This document shows positions 39,860 to 49,639 of a stretch of DNA of 64,000 nucleotides, one piece after another. The translations under genes were made by a program, and so were the position numbers. Positions within the stretch are counted from its first letter, which is position 1; each line of letters opens with the position of its first letter. The stretch comes from Wolfiporia cocos (Eukaryota; Basidiomycota; Agaricomycetes; Polyporales; Phaeolaceae), in contig JACCLO010000014.1 of the NCBI GenBank assembly GCA_029448655.1, positions 310,001 to 374,000 on the forward strand. The letters run 5' to 3'. The notes under the pieces were generated by a model, which was given only the letters and a program-made list of their open reading frames with translations, did no database searches and was not told the DNA's origin.

Positions 39860-41381
39860 CGCGCGCGGATCATCGTGAGTCTATGCATGATGGCAGCTTA
39901 GCGGCGACCGGGGCGCTGGCGCGCGGCCGCCCAATCCCCGTCCCCAGCTCGACTGTGCGCGCGCGGGTGGGGCGGGGACGACACCGCTGCCGGGCTGCGT
40001 CCAGCCGCGCGTGTGCGCCGGCGCGGCGGCGGGAACGACGCGTGCGTCGGCGCAGCGGCCAGGACGACGCGCGCATGCGGCTGCGCGGCGCGGGCACGCT
40101 GTGCGGGGTTGCGTGCAGGCGTGTCGGGCGCGCGCGGTGTGGGGCCTGCGCTGCACGCGCCACACGGGCCGGGTGCAGCGGCGCGGCGCGGCGTGCGGAC
40201 CCGGGCGTGCACGCGCCGGTGTGCGTAGCAGGGAGGTGCGCGCTGCTCGGGGGGGCGCGGGGCCAGGGCGCGCGCGCGCTGCGTTCGCGCTGCAGGAGGT
40301 CACGCTGCGCAACGCGTCCGCTCGCACCTTGCGCCACCGCCCGCCGCTGCCGCCGTACTCCTCGCCCGCGGCCGTCTCGCTCGCCCCGCCTGCGTGGACG
40401 CGGCGCACGCGAAGGACTACGTCTGTGCGCTGGCGACTATCGATGTCGGCGGCGGTGCTGCGCCACACGCCGGCTTGCAGCTCCGCGCGCGTCTGTGGCG
40501 GGAAGGACGCGGAGGCGGCCCGACGTGCGGGCGCGGCGCTGCGCTGCGAGCGCAATGTTGCGGTGCGATCGCGGGCGCGATGTGCGCAGGGCGCGGGGCG
40601 TCGTGCAGCGCCGCGATGCGCGTCGGGCGGGCTGCGGGCGCGATTGCGATTCTGGGCGCGCAATCGCGATTCTGTGCGCGCAGAAACGCGCGGCCGGGTG
40701 GAGAAGATGGTGGGGAAGATGGGACGATGTAAGACGGGCTACCGTCGTCCCGGCGCAGGGGCACCGCAGGGGTGGGCAGCGTGCGATTGGCAGCCTGGGC
40801 TGGAGATGGGAGCGGATAGGGGCGAGATGCAGCGTCGGAGTCGGAGTCGGGGCGAGAGCGAGGGAAGGGGAAGAAGGGGGGCTATAATCCGCAGCGCGTG
40901 GTGCGCGCGTCCGCACGAGCGAGGATGCGCGGTGCTTCGGAGTCCTCGAGGCTACCGGGGCGAGGAGGCCGGCGGGGATGACGTGCGCAGACTGCCCCCG
41001 CCGGAGGATGGCCAGCCTGGTCCTCCATTCAGTCGACACTGTCGGTGCTGCGCAACGAGGCCTCGAGGGGCGGCTTGCCGTGTGCACGCCGCGGCACGCA
41101 GCACGCGCGCGGGGCGTGGGGCGCCGCTCGATGCGCACGCCGATCCGTGCGCAGGCGTTGCGGAGCACGTGTGCGCGCCGCCGCCGCCGCCCGGGGACAC
41201 GGCGCGCTGCAGGCGCACATAAGGCTAGCGCACCCGCGCGAACCGCACCGGACAGAGGCGAGTCGGGCCGTTCTCGGCACGGGGCGATCGGCTCGCAGGG
41301 GTGCGCTTATCGGGGTTCGCACGGGCTTACTTGCGATACAAGTAGTCGCGCACAGGGCCTCCGCCCCATCGCTCCCCGCCC
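39860..41381. other. GC-rich upstream region of the regulator gene
   Basis: About 1.5 kb of very GC-rich sequence. All six frames are long and open (up to 403 codons), with Arg/Ala/Gly-rich products and no domain, so I call no gene. A promoter for 41382 is expected in its last few hundred bases, but no clear TATA box is seen. Confidence 0.5.
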
Positions 41382-43698
41382 ATGCAGCACCCGTACGCCC
41401 CGCCCGCCGCGTGGCCGCTCCCCGCCCCGCTCCCCGACGACCCCGCCTGCTGGCCCCCCGCCCTCTTCCCGCCCGCGCTCTACTACCCCGCAGACCACCC
41501 CCAGGTGAGCGCCCCGCGCCTGCCCCGCGCCGCCCCTAACCCGCCCAGGCCCATGTCTACATCAAGCACGAGGACGCCCTGCACGAGCATCTCTGGGCCC
41601 CGTACGCGCCCGCCTACGCCGCCAAGGACGAGTGCGCGCGCCTCGACGCGGCGATGGACCTCGCCCCCGGCGCCGCCTTCTTCGCCGCGCCCGCCGAGTA
41701 CGACTACCCGCACGACATGGTGCGTCGCCCGTCTCCGCGCCCGCGCATGCTGACCCGCGTGCGTGTGCCCCGCAGCTCCCCGCCCCGGCCCCCGACTCCA
41801 CGCTGCACCCGCCGCGCCCGCCCGTGCACCCCACGCGCTCGTACACGCTCGGCGACGCGCTCGTGCGCCGCACGCCCCCGCAGCCGCTCAAGGACGAAGG
41901 CGTGCACTGCGGCGACGCCCCCGCACCTGCACTAGCACTGGCACTGGCACAGGACATACACACACAGGACATACACACACAGGACATACACACACAGGAC
42001 ATACACACACAGGACATACACACACAGGACACATATGCACACGCACAGGACGTACCCGCGGCGGTCAAGCAGGAGGCCGCGAGCCCGAGCCCCGCCCCGC
42101 GCCCGATAATGGACCACCTCCCCCCGCCGCCCGCGCCGAGCCCGCCGAGCCCGCCGCAGCCCCCGCCGCAGCGACAGAGCGCAAGCCAGAGCCCGACGCA
42201 GGGCCCGCGCCGGCGCGGCCGCCCGCGCAAGACGCCGCCGGGGCCGTACCCGTCGCCGCCCGCGTACGCGCACCCCGCACACTTCTCCCCGCCCTTCGTC
42301 TCCGCGCCCTCCTTCTCCTCCTCCTCCTTCCAGCCCTCGCCCTTCCAGCCCTCGCCCTTCGCCTGCGCGTCGGGCGACCAGCCGCACGCGCACGAGCAGC
42401 AGCAGCCCGCGCTCTCGCTCGACCCGCTCCCGCTCCCGCCGAGCGAGGACCGCCCCGGCCAGGCCCTCTTCCGCCTCTCCGCGCCCGGCACGCCCCGCGA
42501 GCCCGCACGCAAGAAGCCCGTCATGGCCTGCCTCTTCTGCCGCGAGCGCAAGATCGCGTGCGGCGCGGGCCCGGGCGCGGGTGTGCCTGGTGTGCTTGGC
42601 GAGAGCGCGGCGGGCGCGGGGAGGGCCTGCGAGGGGGAGGGGGTGGTGCGCGGGGAGGCGAGGGAGGCGAGAGAGGCGATGGTGCAGACGCAGGGACAGG
42701 CGCAGGGACAGGGGACGTGCAAGTGAGTCCCTCTCTGTCTTTGGTTTTTGGGGTCCGTCGCTCTGCGCTGATGCCGCGCGCCGTGCGCATCGTCTGGCAC
42801 GATCGGCGCCGCGCGGCCACGGTGCTGTCTGCTACCCCGCGAGCGTCCGCCCCCGCCCCGGTCGATTCGCGGGGTGCGAGCAGCTCCGCGCGCCCGCGAT
42901 TAGCTGTCGCGCGGTGATTATCCAGTTGCGCGGGGATATTCAGTAACGATGGGTGATGCCGCGGCGCCCGCACTCGCTGATGCATCATCGGTCATCGGGC
43001 TGCTTGCCGCACTCGCCCTGGGGCTTGGGGCGCAAGAGCACACCAAGCCCGCGTGAGTCATGCGCCGCTGCGATTGGCGGGGGCGAGCCTGACGGCGTTC
43101 GTGTCCGCGTGCCGGGCCCACCCGCTGGGTGCAGGGTGCAGTAGCTGCTGGGTGCAATAGCTGCTGGGTGCAGTAGCTGCTGGGTGCAGTAGCTGCGCGT
43201 GGCACGCGCTGCGCGGTGCTCTCCTCTTTCGTCGAGCAAAGTTCGCGGTTCGCTGCATTGTCTGGCGGGAGCGATACGCGCGATATGGGGCGTGATCGTT
43301 CTTGCGTTCGCCCGCGAGTGCCCCCGGCTTCTGTGCGTCTGTGCGAAGGTGTGGCGTGCGTGCGAGGACGCACGCTGCGGCCACTAAGCTGCGCACGTCC
43401 TGGGCCTCGCCCGCGCCCGCGCGGGGTACCCGGTGGGCCGCCCTGCCTGTTTCTCCCCACGTTCGCACCCAGCCCCGTCTTCCTGCCTTCTCTCCCGGCC
43501 CGGCAGCTTGGTGCGCGACGCTGATGCTGACGCCCCTCCCCCCCTTCTCACAGCCAGTGCGCGCGCCGCGGCCTCGAGTGCGTGTACCCGAAGGAGTCGC
43601 GCCGCGGACAGCACAAGCGCGGGCCGCGCGCCGCGCGCGTACGCGCGCTCGCGGAGGCCGCCGCGCAGGACGCGGACCGCAGGGAGGGCGCGCGGTAA
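41382..43698 (+). CDS. Zn(II)2Cys6 transcription regulator with AT-hook, four exons
   Basis: Exons 41382-41504, 41549-41719, 41776-42722 and 43554-43698 give 461 residues. Introns 1 and 2 (44 and 56 bp) have GT-AG ends and CTAAC/CTGAC branch sites. Intron 3 (831 bp) splits an Asn codon so that T-C reads on to N-Q-C. The N-terminus is Pro/Ala/Tyr rich. Then comes a five-fold Q-D-I-H-T repeat, an AT-hook (R-R-R-G-R-P-R-K), Ser/Pro/Phe-rich sequence, and at the C-terminus the zinc cluster: C-L-F-C-R-E-R-K-I-A-C, a long Gly/Ala loop, C-N-Q-C-A-R-R-G-L-E-C, then basic R-R-G-Q-H-K-R-G. The cluster binds DNA in a nucleus-located regulator. The loop has 52 residues against the usual 5-16, unless 42583-42693 is a further in-frame intron, which would leave 15. 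Target genes unknown. Confidence 0.8.
41950..42024 (+). repeat. Coding minisatellite, 15 bp x 5
   Basis: Five exact copies of CAGGACATACACACA, each coding Q-D-I-H-T, then a degenerate sixth. A multiple of three, so copy-number change keeps the frame. Confidence 0.95.
42723..43553 (+). other. Long third intron of the regulator gene
   Basis: Begins GTGAGT and ends TCTCACAG. At 831 bp it is far longer than the other introns here. A 16-bp unit (like GCTGCTGGGTGCAGTA) is repeated about four times at 43128-43196. Confidence 0.7.
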
Positions 43699-45229
43699 CC
43701 GCCGCCCCGCCCCCGCGTGTGTCGTGCTCTCATTGTCGGTTTTGGTCTGGTCTGGTCACATTCGATTGGGTTCCCTCTTGCTCTCGCTCTATGTCGTGCT
43801 CTCGCGCTGTCGGTCGCATACCGTGTTCTGTGCTGTTCGCTTACGCGTCGCTGTCGCGTCGCTGTAGTGGTACTGTTAGTCTATTCTGTTGCCGGGTCGG
43901 CTGTATATACTCGGGTGCTCGGGACGCTGCGGCGACTGTGTCGCGCGCGCGCGCCAGGACCGCACTGCTAGGCAAGCTCAAGCTCATACGCAAGGAACGG
44001 ACACCGAGATCCGGGCTGATCGAGGACGCGGCCTGCCCCCTGCGAACCGCCGTCTTCGCAGGGCAGCATCTATGACGCTGCGACGCATCCGCGGCTGGGC
44101 CAGTCCGCGCACGCGGTCTCTTCTTCGAATGCGCCTATCTATACATCGCGCGGCACAACCGTGGGCCAGAGGCGTGCGCAAGCTCGCGCCTCTGGCGTCC
44201 GCGCGACTGACTACAGCGGTGCGGACGTGCGGGCTGCGCCAGCGGCTACGGCCGACCGCAAGCGGGCACTGCGCCGCGCCCGTCTCGCCGCGTCCCGAGG
44301 GATTGTTCGGAAGCGTGTGCGGAGATACCTGAGATCCGGGTCGCTCGTCGAGGCCTACCGAGAAGCGCGGCCCATGGAGCGAAGGCAGCGGCGTGCACAT
44401 GCGCAATCGGCTGGTGATCGTGCTCGCGTACACCTGAGGGCGGAGCTGTCGGTGGCGGAATGGAAGGAGTCTGCGTGCCAGTGGACGGCCGGCTTGGCTC
44501 GTCTGCGCGGACGCCACTGCTGATGCTGGGCAGGGAGCGTAATGCGGTTTTGTCAGCGCGGACGCCAGTGCGCGGGACCCTTGCGAGGCACCATTCACTG
44601 CAGGAACCGCCGTGGATGTGATAGCGGCCTGCTTCCCAACCCACCGCGCAAATCCAGTCTAGCATTCATTCCGCGGAGCACCCTGCGCGCCACGTCCCAC
44701 CGCAAAGACGCCGCGCAGCCACGCAGGCGGCGCCGTCCCTCCGGGATGCGGACGCTGACGGTGCTGCCATCCGTCCTGTGGGGCCCGGGGCGCTGCAAGT
44801 GGGAGATCAGCGCGAGCACGACCCCACGCTGGGAGACACGGCAGCTGGCTGGAGCCTCAGGGTTTGATCGTGGTACCGCCATCACGGCTAGCCCGTCCCG
44901 TGTGTGGGCTCGACCCCGAAGCGTTACATCGCGGGAAGCTGCTAGACGACCATCCGCTGTGGCCTAGGCGCAGCACACGGCGCGCGGCATGCTCTGTCAT
45001 TTGCGGGCCCCATCAGTGGTGGCGCAATCCGCGCGTGCCACAGAGCCCTTGCGTGTGTCGAATCAAGGATTCCGTGCGCATGCGCCGATACCTCGGAGAT
45101 ACGCGGTCGAAGCGGTGGGGTGCGCGCAGAACGGGGCCTCTTCGCGTCTGCGCGCTCGGGCAGGCGTCCGGCAATAGGCAGCGACAATTGTTCAGTCGCG
45201 ATGAGAACGGGGCTCGGGCCACGCATTCA
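43699..45229. other. Unannotated GC-rich stretch
   Basis: About 1.5 kb after the regulator gene. Only Arg/Ala-rich shadow frames, no motif. Confidence 0.4.
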
Positions 45230-46510
45230 CCCGAAACGAGGGGCCTCATCACGCGATGCGAGCCGGGAGAGGCCTGGCTGCGCACGCCGCCACTAACGCT
45301 GCGAGCGAGCGAGGATCAGAAGGTCGTGCGGTAAAGTCGCCGGAGCGTGTGAGCCGTGGGCGGGCCCGCTGGCACTGCGGCGCGGCGCTCGCCCCCTCGG
45401 GTGTCAGCACTGGGTCCATCATCCCTGGGCACGCACGAAGAATGGATCAGCTCGACCGAGCGGATCCGGCGGCGGCTGTTGCGCTGTGTGGCGCGCCTCG
45501 CACGAGCCGCGCTGGCGTTCAGTTTCCAGGAGTACGGATGCTTGGATGGACGCGAGGAGGATGCCCCGTTCGTCCTCGTCCATCACGATCACGTCAGTAA
45601 TGTCCGTGCCTCGGAGTTGCAACGTCCAATTGTATGCACCTACATAATGAGAATGTCGTCACTCCCGCATCGTGGGCGTTCTGGCGCGCGACCCGAGCCG
45701 TCCTGTTCCTCGAAGCGAGGTAGCAGTAGCGTACTACAAATGTGTCAAACAGCATTGCGCCAGCAGGCTGGGGTGATCCTGATCCTGCTATCATTAGACC
45801 AATTAGCGGTCATGGGCGAAACACTTACTTCTGAGGGTTCTTAACGCTAGATGACGGCCGAACAGACCGACTATCGGTCCACGAGCTATAATGAATTGCT
45901 GGGACACGGGATAATTGATCTTCAATTGCTGCGCGTTTCACTCGAAGTTCACCGGCGCTCCAGTGTCGATGCAAGGACACAAGCGCCGGTACTTATTCAA
46001 ATCATTTGCTACCGCCGAAGTAAGCAGTTTAGTAAGGCGGTCGCGCGAAAGACGATAAGTACGGAGGTGAAAGCGCAGGGCAAGGCAGAATGTGCATATG
46101 CATTCTACGGCGAGAGGAAAATGCGGTGGGGAGGCCATCTTGCGCCGTCTACCAGCGCCGAATTTCTGGGCTCGAGCCATTACTTAGAGTTTCCTCAGTC
46201 GATTTGGCCTTGACTTATGCCTCGCTTGTGAGTTAAGCTCAAGCGCTGGACCCAACCTTCCACAGGGAGCGCCAAGGAGGTGGAGCACTGAAGCGGCATC
46301 ATAGATCACATCTCAGACATCTCAGCGGCATCGGATTAATACCCCGCATGCCAGCGGGAGGGAGCTGCGGAGTACCATCTGAGTTGGAACTAGCCGTACA
46401 CTCGAGGATGTTCAGGGGGTGACGTGCATACCTCAAAGCAATATGTAAATCAGCAATTACAGATTCTAACCGCAGCGCTCACCTCTGGGCCCCCTCGTGG
46501 TATGGAAGCT
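45230..46510 (+). repeat. Old repeat block C, copy 2 (GC-rich copy)
   Basis: Inverted partner of 32200-33500. Anchors include GGATCAGCTCGACCGAGCGG (45443) and CTCAAAGCAATATGTAAATC (46433). The 162-codon frame at 45356-45844 has no recognised domain. Confidence 0.65.
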
Positions 46511-47240
46511 CGTCCTCCCGTCCATTTTGAAACTTCGCCTAGCTCGAACCCGTACGATACGCGAGCGCAGTGTCCAGCCATCGCTACACAGGGTTCAGCT
46601 CCGGGAGTATCGCCTCACTCTGCGGCCTTCAGGGTTCGCGTTCTATTTTATCCACAGTACCGTTCACCCTGGCACGCAATCGGCGGCCGATTGTATACCG
46701 AAAGAAAATCTAGTGGCGCCCAACTGCTTCCGTGTTGGCGATCCTAGGTAAAAACTGGACGTTCCGCGCAGCGAACCGATCCGACGCGGATGTGCAGCTC
46801 GCCTTTGAGCGTAGCGAGGCTTGTCGTCGCAGGTGCAAGTAGTGATCTGTGATCTGCATAGATAAGGTTCAGGAATTCTATGTAGCAAAATGCAAGACGC
46901 ATACTCCCAGTGTATCAGCGTTTGTCCATCAACAGGCTTCCTTTCACCCGACCCATGATTGCAAAGAGATACATACGAGGTTGCAGAAAATAGTCAGCAG
47001 ACCTGAGGGACTTGCATATGGTGTATACCTTTATCATGGTACTTTGGAATGGTTTTAGCTTGCTATTGGATTAAACCAGTATCGATGGGTAAAGTACAGC
47101 AGCTGTGCTTGCCGCATCTATGAAAGCTATCCTTGCCGAGAAAGTATGCTTTACAGATGTTCAAATATGATCCCTTTGAACCAAAAGTAATATTAACCGC
47201 GTCGCTTCCATATTGAAGGCCTTATTGCATATCCCCAGCA
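46511..47240. other. Unannotated stretch
   Basis: About 0.7 kb, no gene or repeat seen. Confidence 0.4.
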
Positions 47241-48541
47241 TGTCGCAGAACTTGAGGTTAATTACCCAGTGGGTTTGCGTAGATAAGCGCCAAGTATCAC
47301 GTGAATATCGACGCGTCGGGTGAGCGCCTCTGAGTCTGCTCGCCTGCCCCTAAGATGAGGACACAACTTCGTCTAGAATCGGCCCCAAATTTACTGTAAA
47401 TTTACAGTACCATTCATGCGAGGTCAGATTTACGGGTGTAATTTACCATAATTTACAGGCTCTCTAATTACAGGTGATCTACTGGTGAACACGGTGAATC
47501 ACCCCATTACAGCTATTTAGTTTCAGTATGTGGCTGGTGCGCGCCGCGGTGCTTTGCACCTGAGCAGTGGCACATCCCTGTCATCATAGTCCTCAAGCAC
47601 ATCAGAAACGATAGAAGCAGGACCGTCAGCAGGCTTTATTGAGCAGCAGAGTCAGCGAACGCAGAACAAGTACAGCTGGTATCTCACGTGGTTTTGCTGC
47701 TCTAGTCCTAAATAGTAGCCTCCTTATTGGTTGACACGATCGAGAAAAATGCGGTGGTTATGGATTTCGAAATAGCTGTAACCGTGATTTACGACTCGCT
47801 CCATGTTGACCAGTTGAATTCTTCGACCCGGATGCCAGAACATTCACTGAGCCCATTTCTCGAGGTGAAGCTATGATATGTGATCACTGCGAAGATTCTT
47901 TGTTTGTGGAAAAAAATGCGGAGCTCTGCGGAAGCATGATTGCTGCAATGAACCGTTGCAACACTCCTTCATCATATGTCCCTAACTAACCGTAATTTAC
48001 ATCCTCATTCCACCCTGCCTGTTAATTACGGGTAAATTACAGGGTAAATTAACCAGTGTAAATTACCACTGCCAAATTCCCCGTACCCTAACTTCGTCAT
48101 GTAGGGTGCCACATAGTATAAGCTCTGCCGTACTGTAGCTGATGCGAGATGAGTATTGAATGACTGATTATGGTGCACAGACCGGCTTTGCTCCATATTT
48201 AGATGCAGCTGTCAAGTAGCCGTGCATAGGTCATAGGGGCCCAACTAGGTAGATGATGCACAGTAGACTAAAGTTAGGGCGTCGCACACGCAATTTCTCG
48301 TTGAGCTTTGTCGACTCTTTTATATAAGTCAGAATGTATAGCATGCACTTTTGAGATACTAAGTGGGCAAGCAAGGCATTGGCTATGATATATCTGCGGC
48401 GCAGTTGTTTCATTATCATAGGGATGGGCCGTTCAAAACGTTCAACGTTTGTCAATGGGGAATAGGGCGCTCACCCGACGCGTCGTGATACTTGGCGCTT
48501 AACCCGCCGGGTAATTACAATTAACCTCAAGTTGTCGCAGA
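47241..48541. mobile_element. Inverted-repeat element with about 85-bp ends
   Basis: Left arm 47241-47326 and right arm 48466-48541 are inverted copies (CTTGAGGTTAATT outside, GACGCGTCGGGTGAGCGCC inside). A third arm-like copy lies at 49254-49362. Between the arms, no transposase frame was seen. Exact ends and duplications are unclear. Confidence 0.6.
47380..48100. mobile_element. Second inverted-repeat element nested inside
   Basis: Both ends (47380-47480 and 47990-48100) are crowded with TAATTTAC/GTAAATTA motifs in roughly inverted order. The 500 bp between have no gene. It looks like an old MITE. Confidence 0.45.
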
Positions 48542-49253
48542 ATGATCGAGTCGAGATAATCTGGGACTGCTATAGTACATCATGGAGAGATAGCTGAAGA
48601 GAGTGCACATAAAAGTTCAATAACAGAGCTCAACGTTATAGTCTGCAGGCTTATCGCGAGATTGTGAATATAATAAAGCGTGTGTTGAAGGTGCTGTGGC
48701 TCTGGCCAGGCCCCCGCAGAAGGGCGTCTAACGACTCGTATGCGCGAATATTACAGTCGTTCCCGAAAATAATGTCAAAGTCACTTTTTTTGCGCGTCGA
48801 CGTGGTGGGGCGCGACTTGTCTGCACCTCCGCTAGCGGTCAAGCGGTCATGCGCCGCGTGCGCATGAAGCCCCTGTTTTCGGTTTCGTACCAGCTTGTCA
48901 ATACCTTGAAACAAAATTTCAAGCTGTCAAAATGATTTGAATGGATATTCTGAGCCCGCCACCATGCTCTACCAGTCATTGTGATTATAACCAAGAATGT
49001 TGGCGGGCAATGGTTTTTACCGCCAATGCCGAATTCAGCTTGTGCATGTATCTTGGTCACCAAGCTAAGCAAGAAGAATGTTAACACTCAATTTACCGAT
49101 GACATACACATCTTAGACATGTAAGCAGCAGCGTTCTCTCGGCACGAAGCCAAGCAGGTGAGGTTTGGGTTTGGAACGGTAGCGTGGGATACTTGGCTGT
49201 ATACTGCAACGTGCATCTGATGCTGCAGGCTATACGTTCACCATTGAATTGAA
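48542..49253. other. Spacer with a short dispersed repeat
   Basis: 48751-48795 matches 17549-17593 on the opposite strand. No gene seen. Confidence 0.45.
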
Positions 49254-49362
49254 TGGCGCGCTGACCCGACGCGTCGGGCCCGCCTTTACGTAATCTTCGG
49301 GGTTCCAAATCTACGCAAACGGGTGGGTAGATTAACGATTATCGGTTAATCTCAAGTCGTCT
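49254..49362 (+). repeat. Lone arm of the 47.2-kb inverted-repeat family
   Basis: CCCGACGCGTCGGG palindrome followed by ATCTACGCAAACGGGTGGGT and GGTTAATCTCAAGTCGTC, as in the arms of 47241-48541. Confidence 0.55.
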
Positions 49363-49639
49363 AATGCGGCGTGCATACGCAAGCGCCTATAGCAGAGATC
49401 TAGCAGGACGATATTCTCAAATGTGCATCGGAACTCGTCCAGTCGAACCAAGGTATTTGTAATATTATCCGTATCACGTTCAACCACGTTCAACCAAATT
49501 GATCCACGGGTCAACTTAGGCTCTCGATCCTAGATTCCCTGTTGGAGCGACCGGCACTGTGTTGAGTAAGTGCGATTGAACGTGTTATAATATGTCTTGG
49601 GAATAGCAGGCGACAGACAGTTACTTGAAACCCGGAAGC

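Noticed and set aside
39883..41222. Frames of up to 403 codons on both strands in the GC-rich island
   Set aside because: All six frames are open at once and give Arg/Ala/Gly-rich products without motifs. This is a composition effect.
41562..42800. 412-codon minus-strand frame and 384-codon alternative plus frame over the regulator gene
   Set aside because: Shadows of the spliced plus-strand gene, which alone has splice sites, a zinc cluster and an AT-hook in the right frame.
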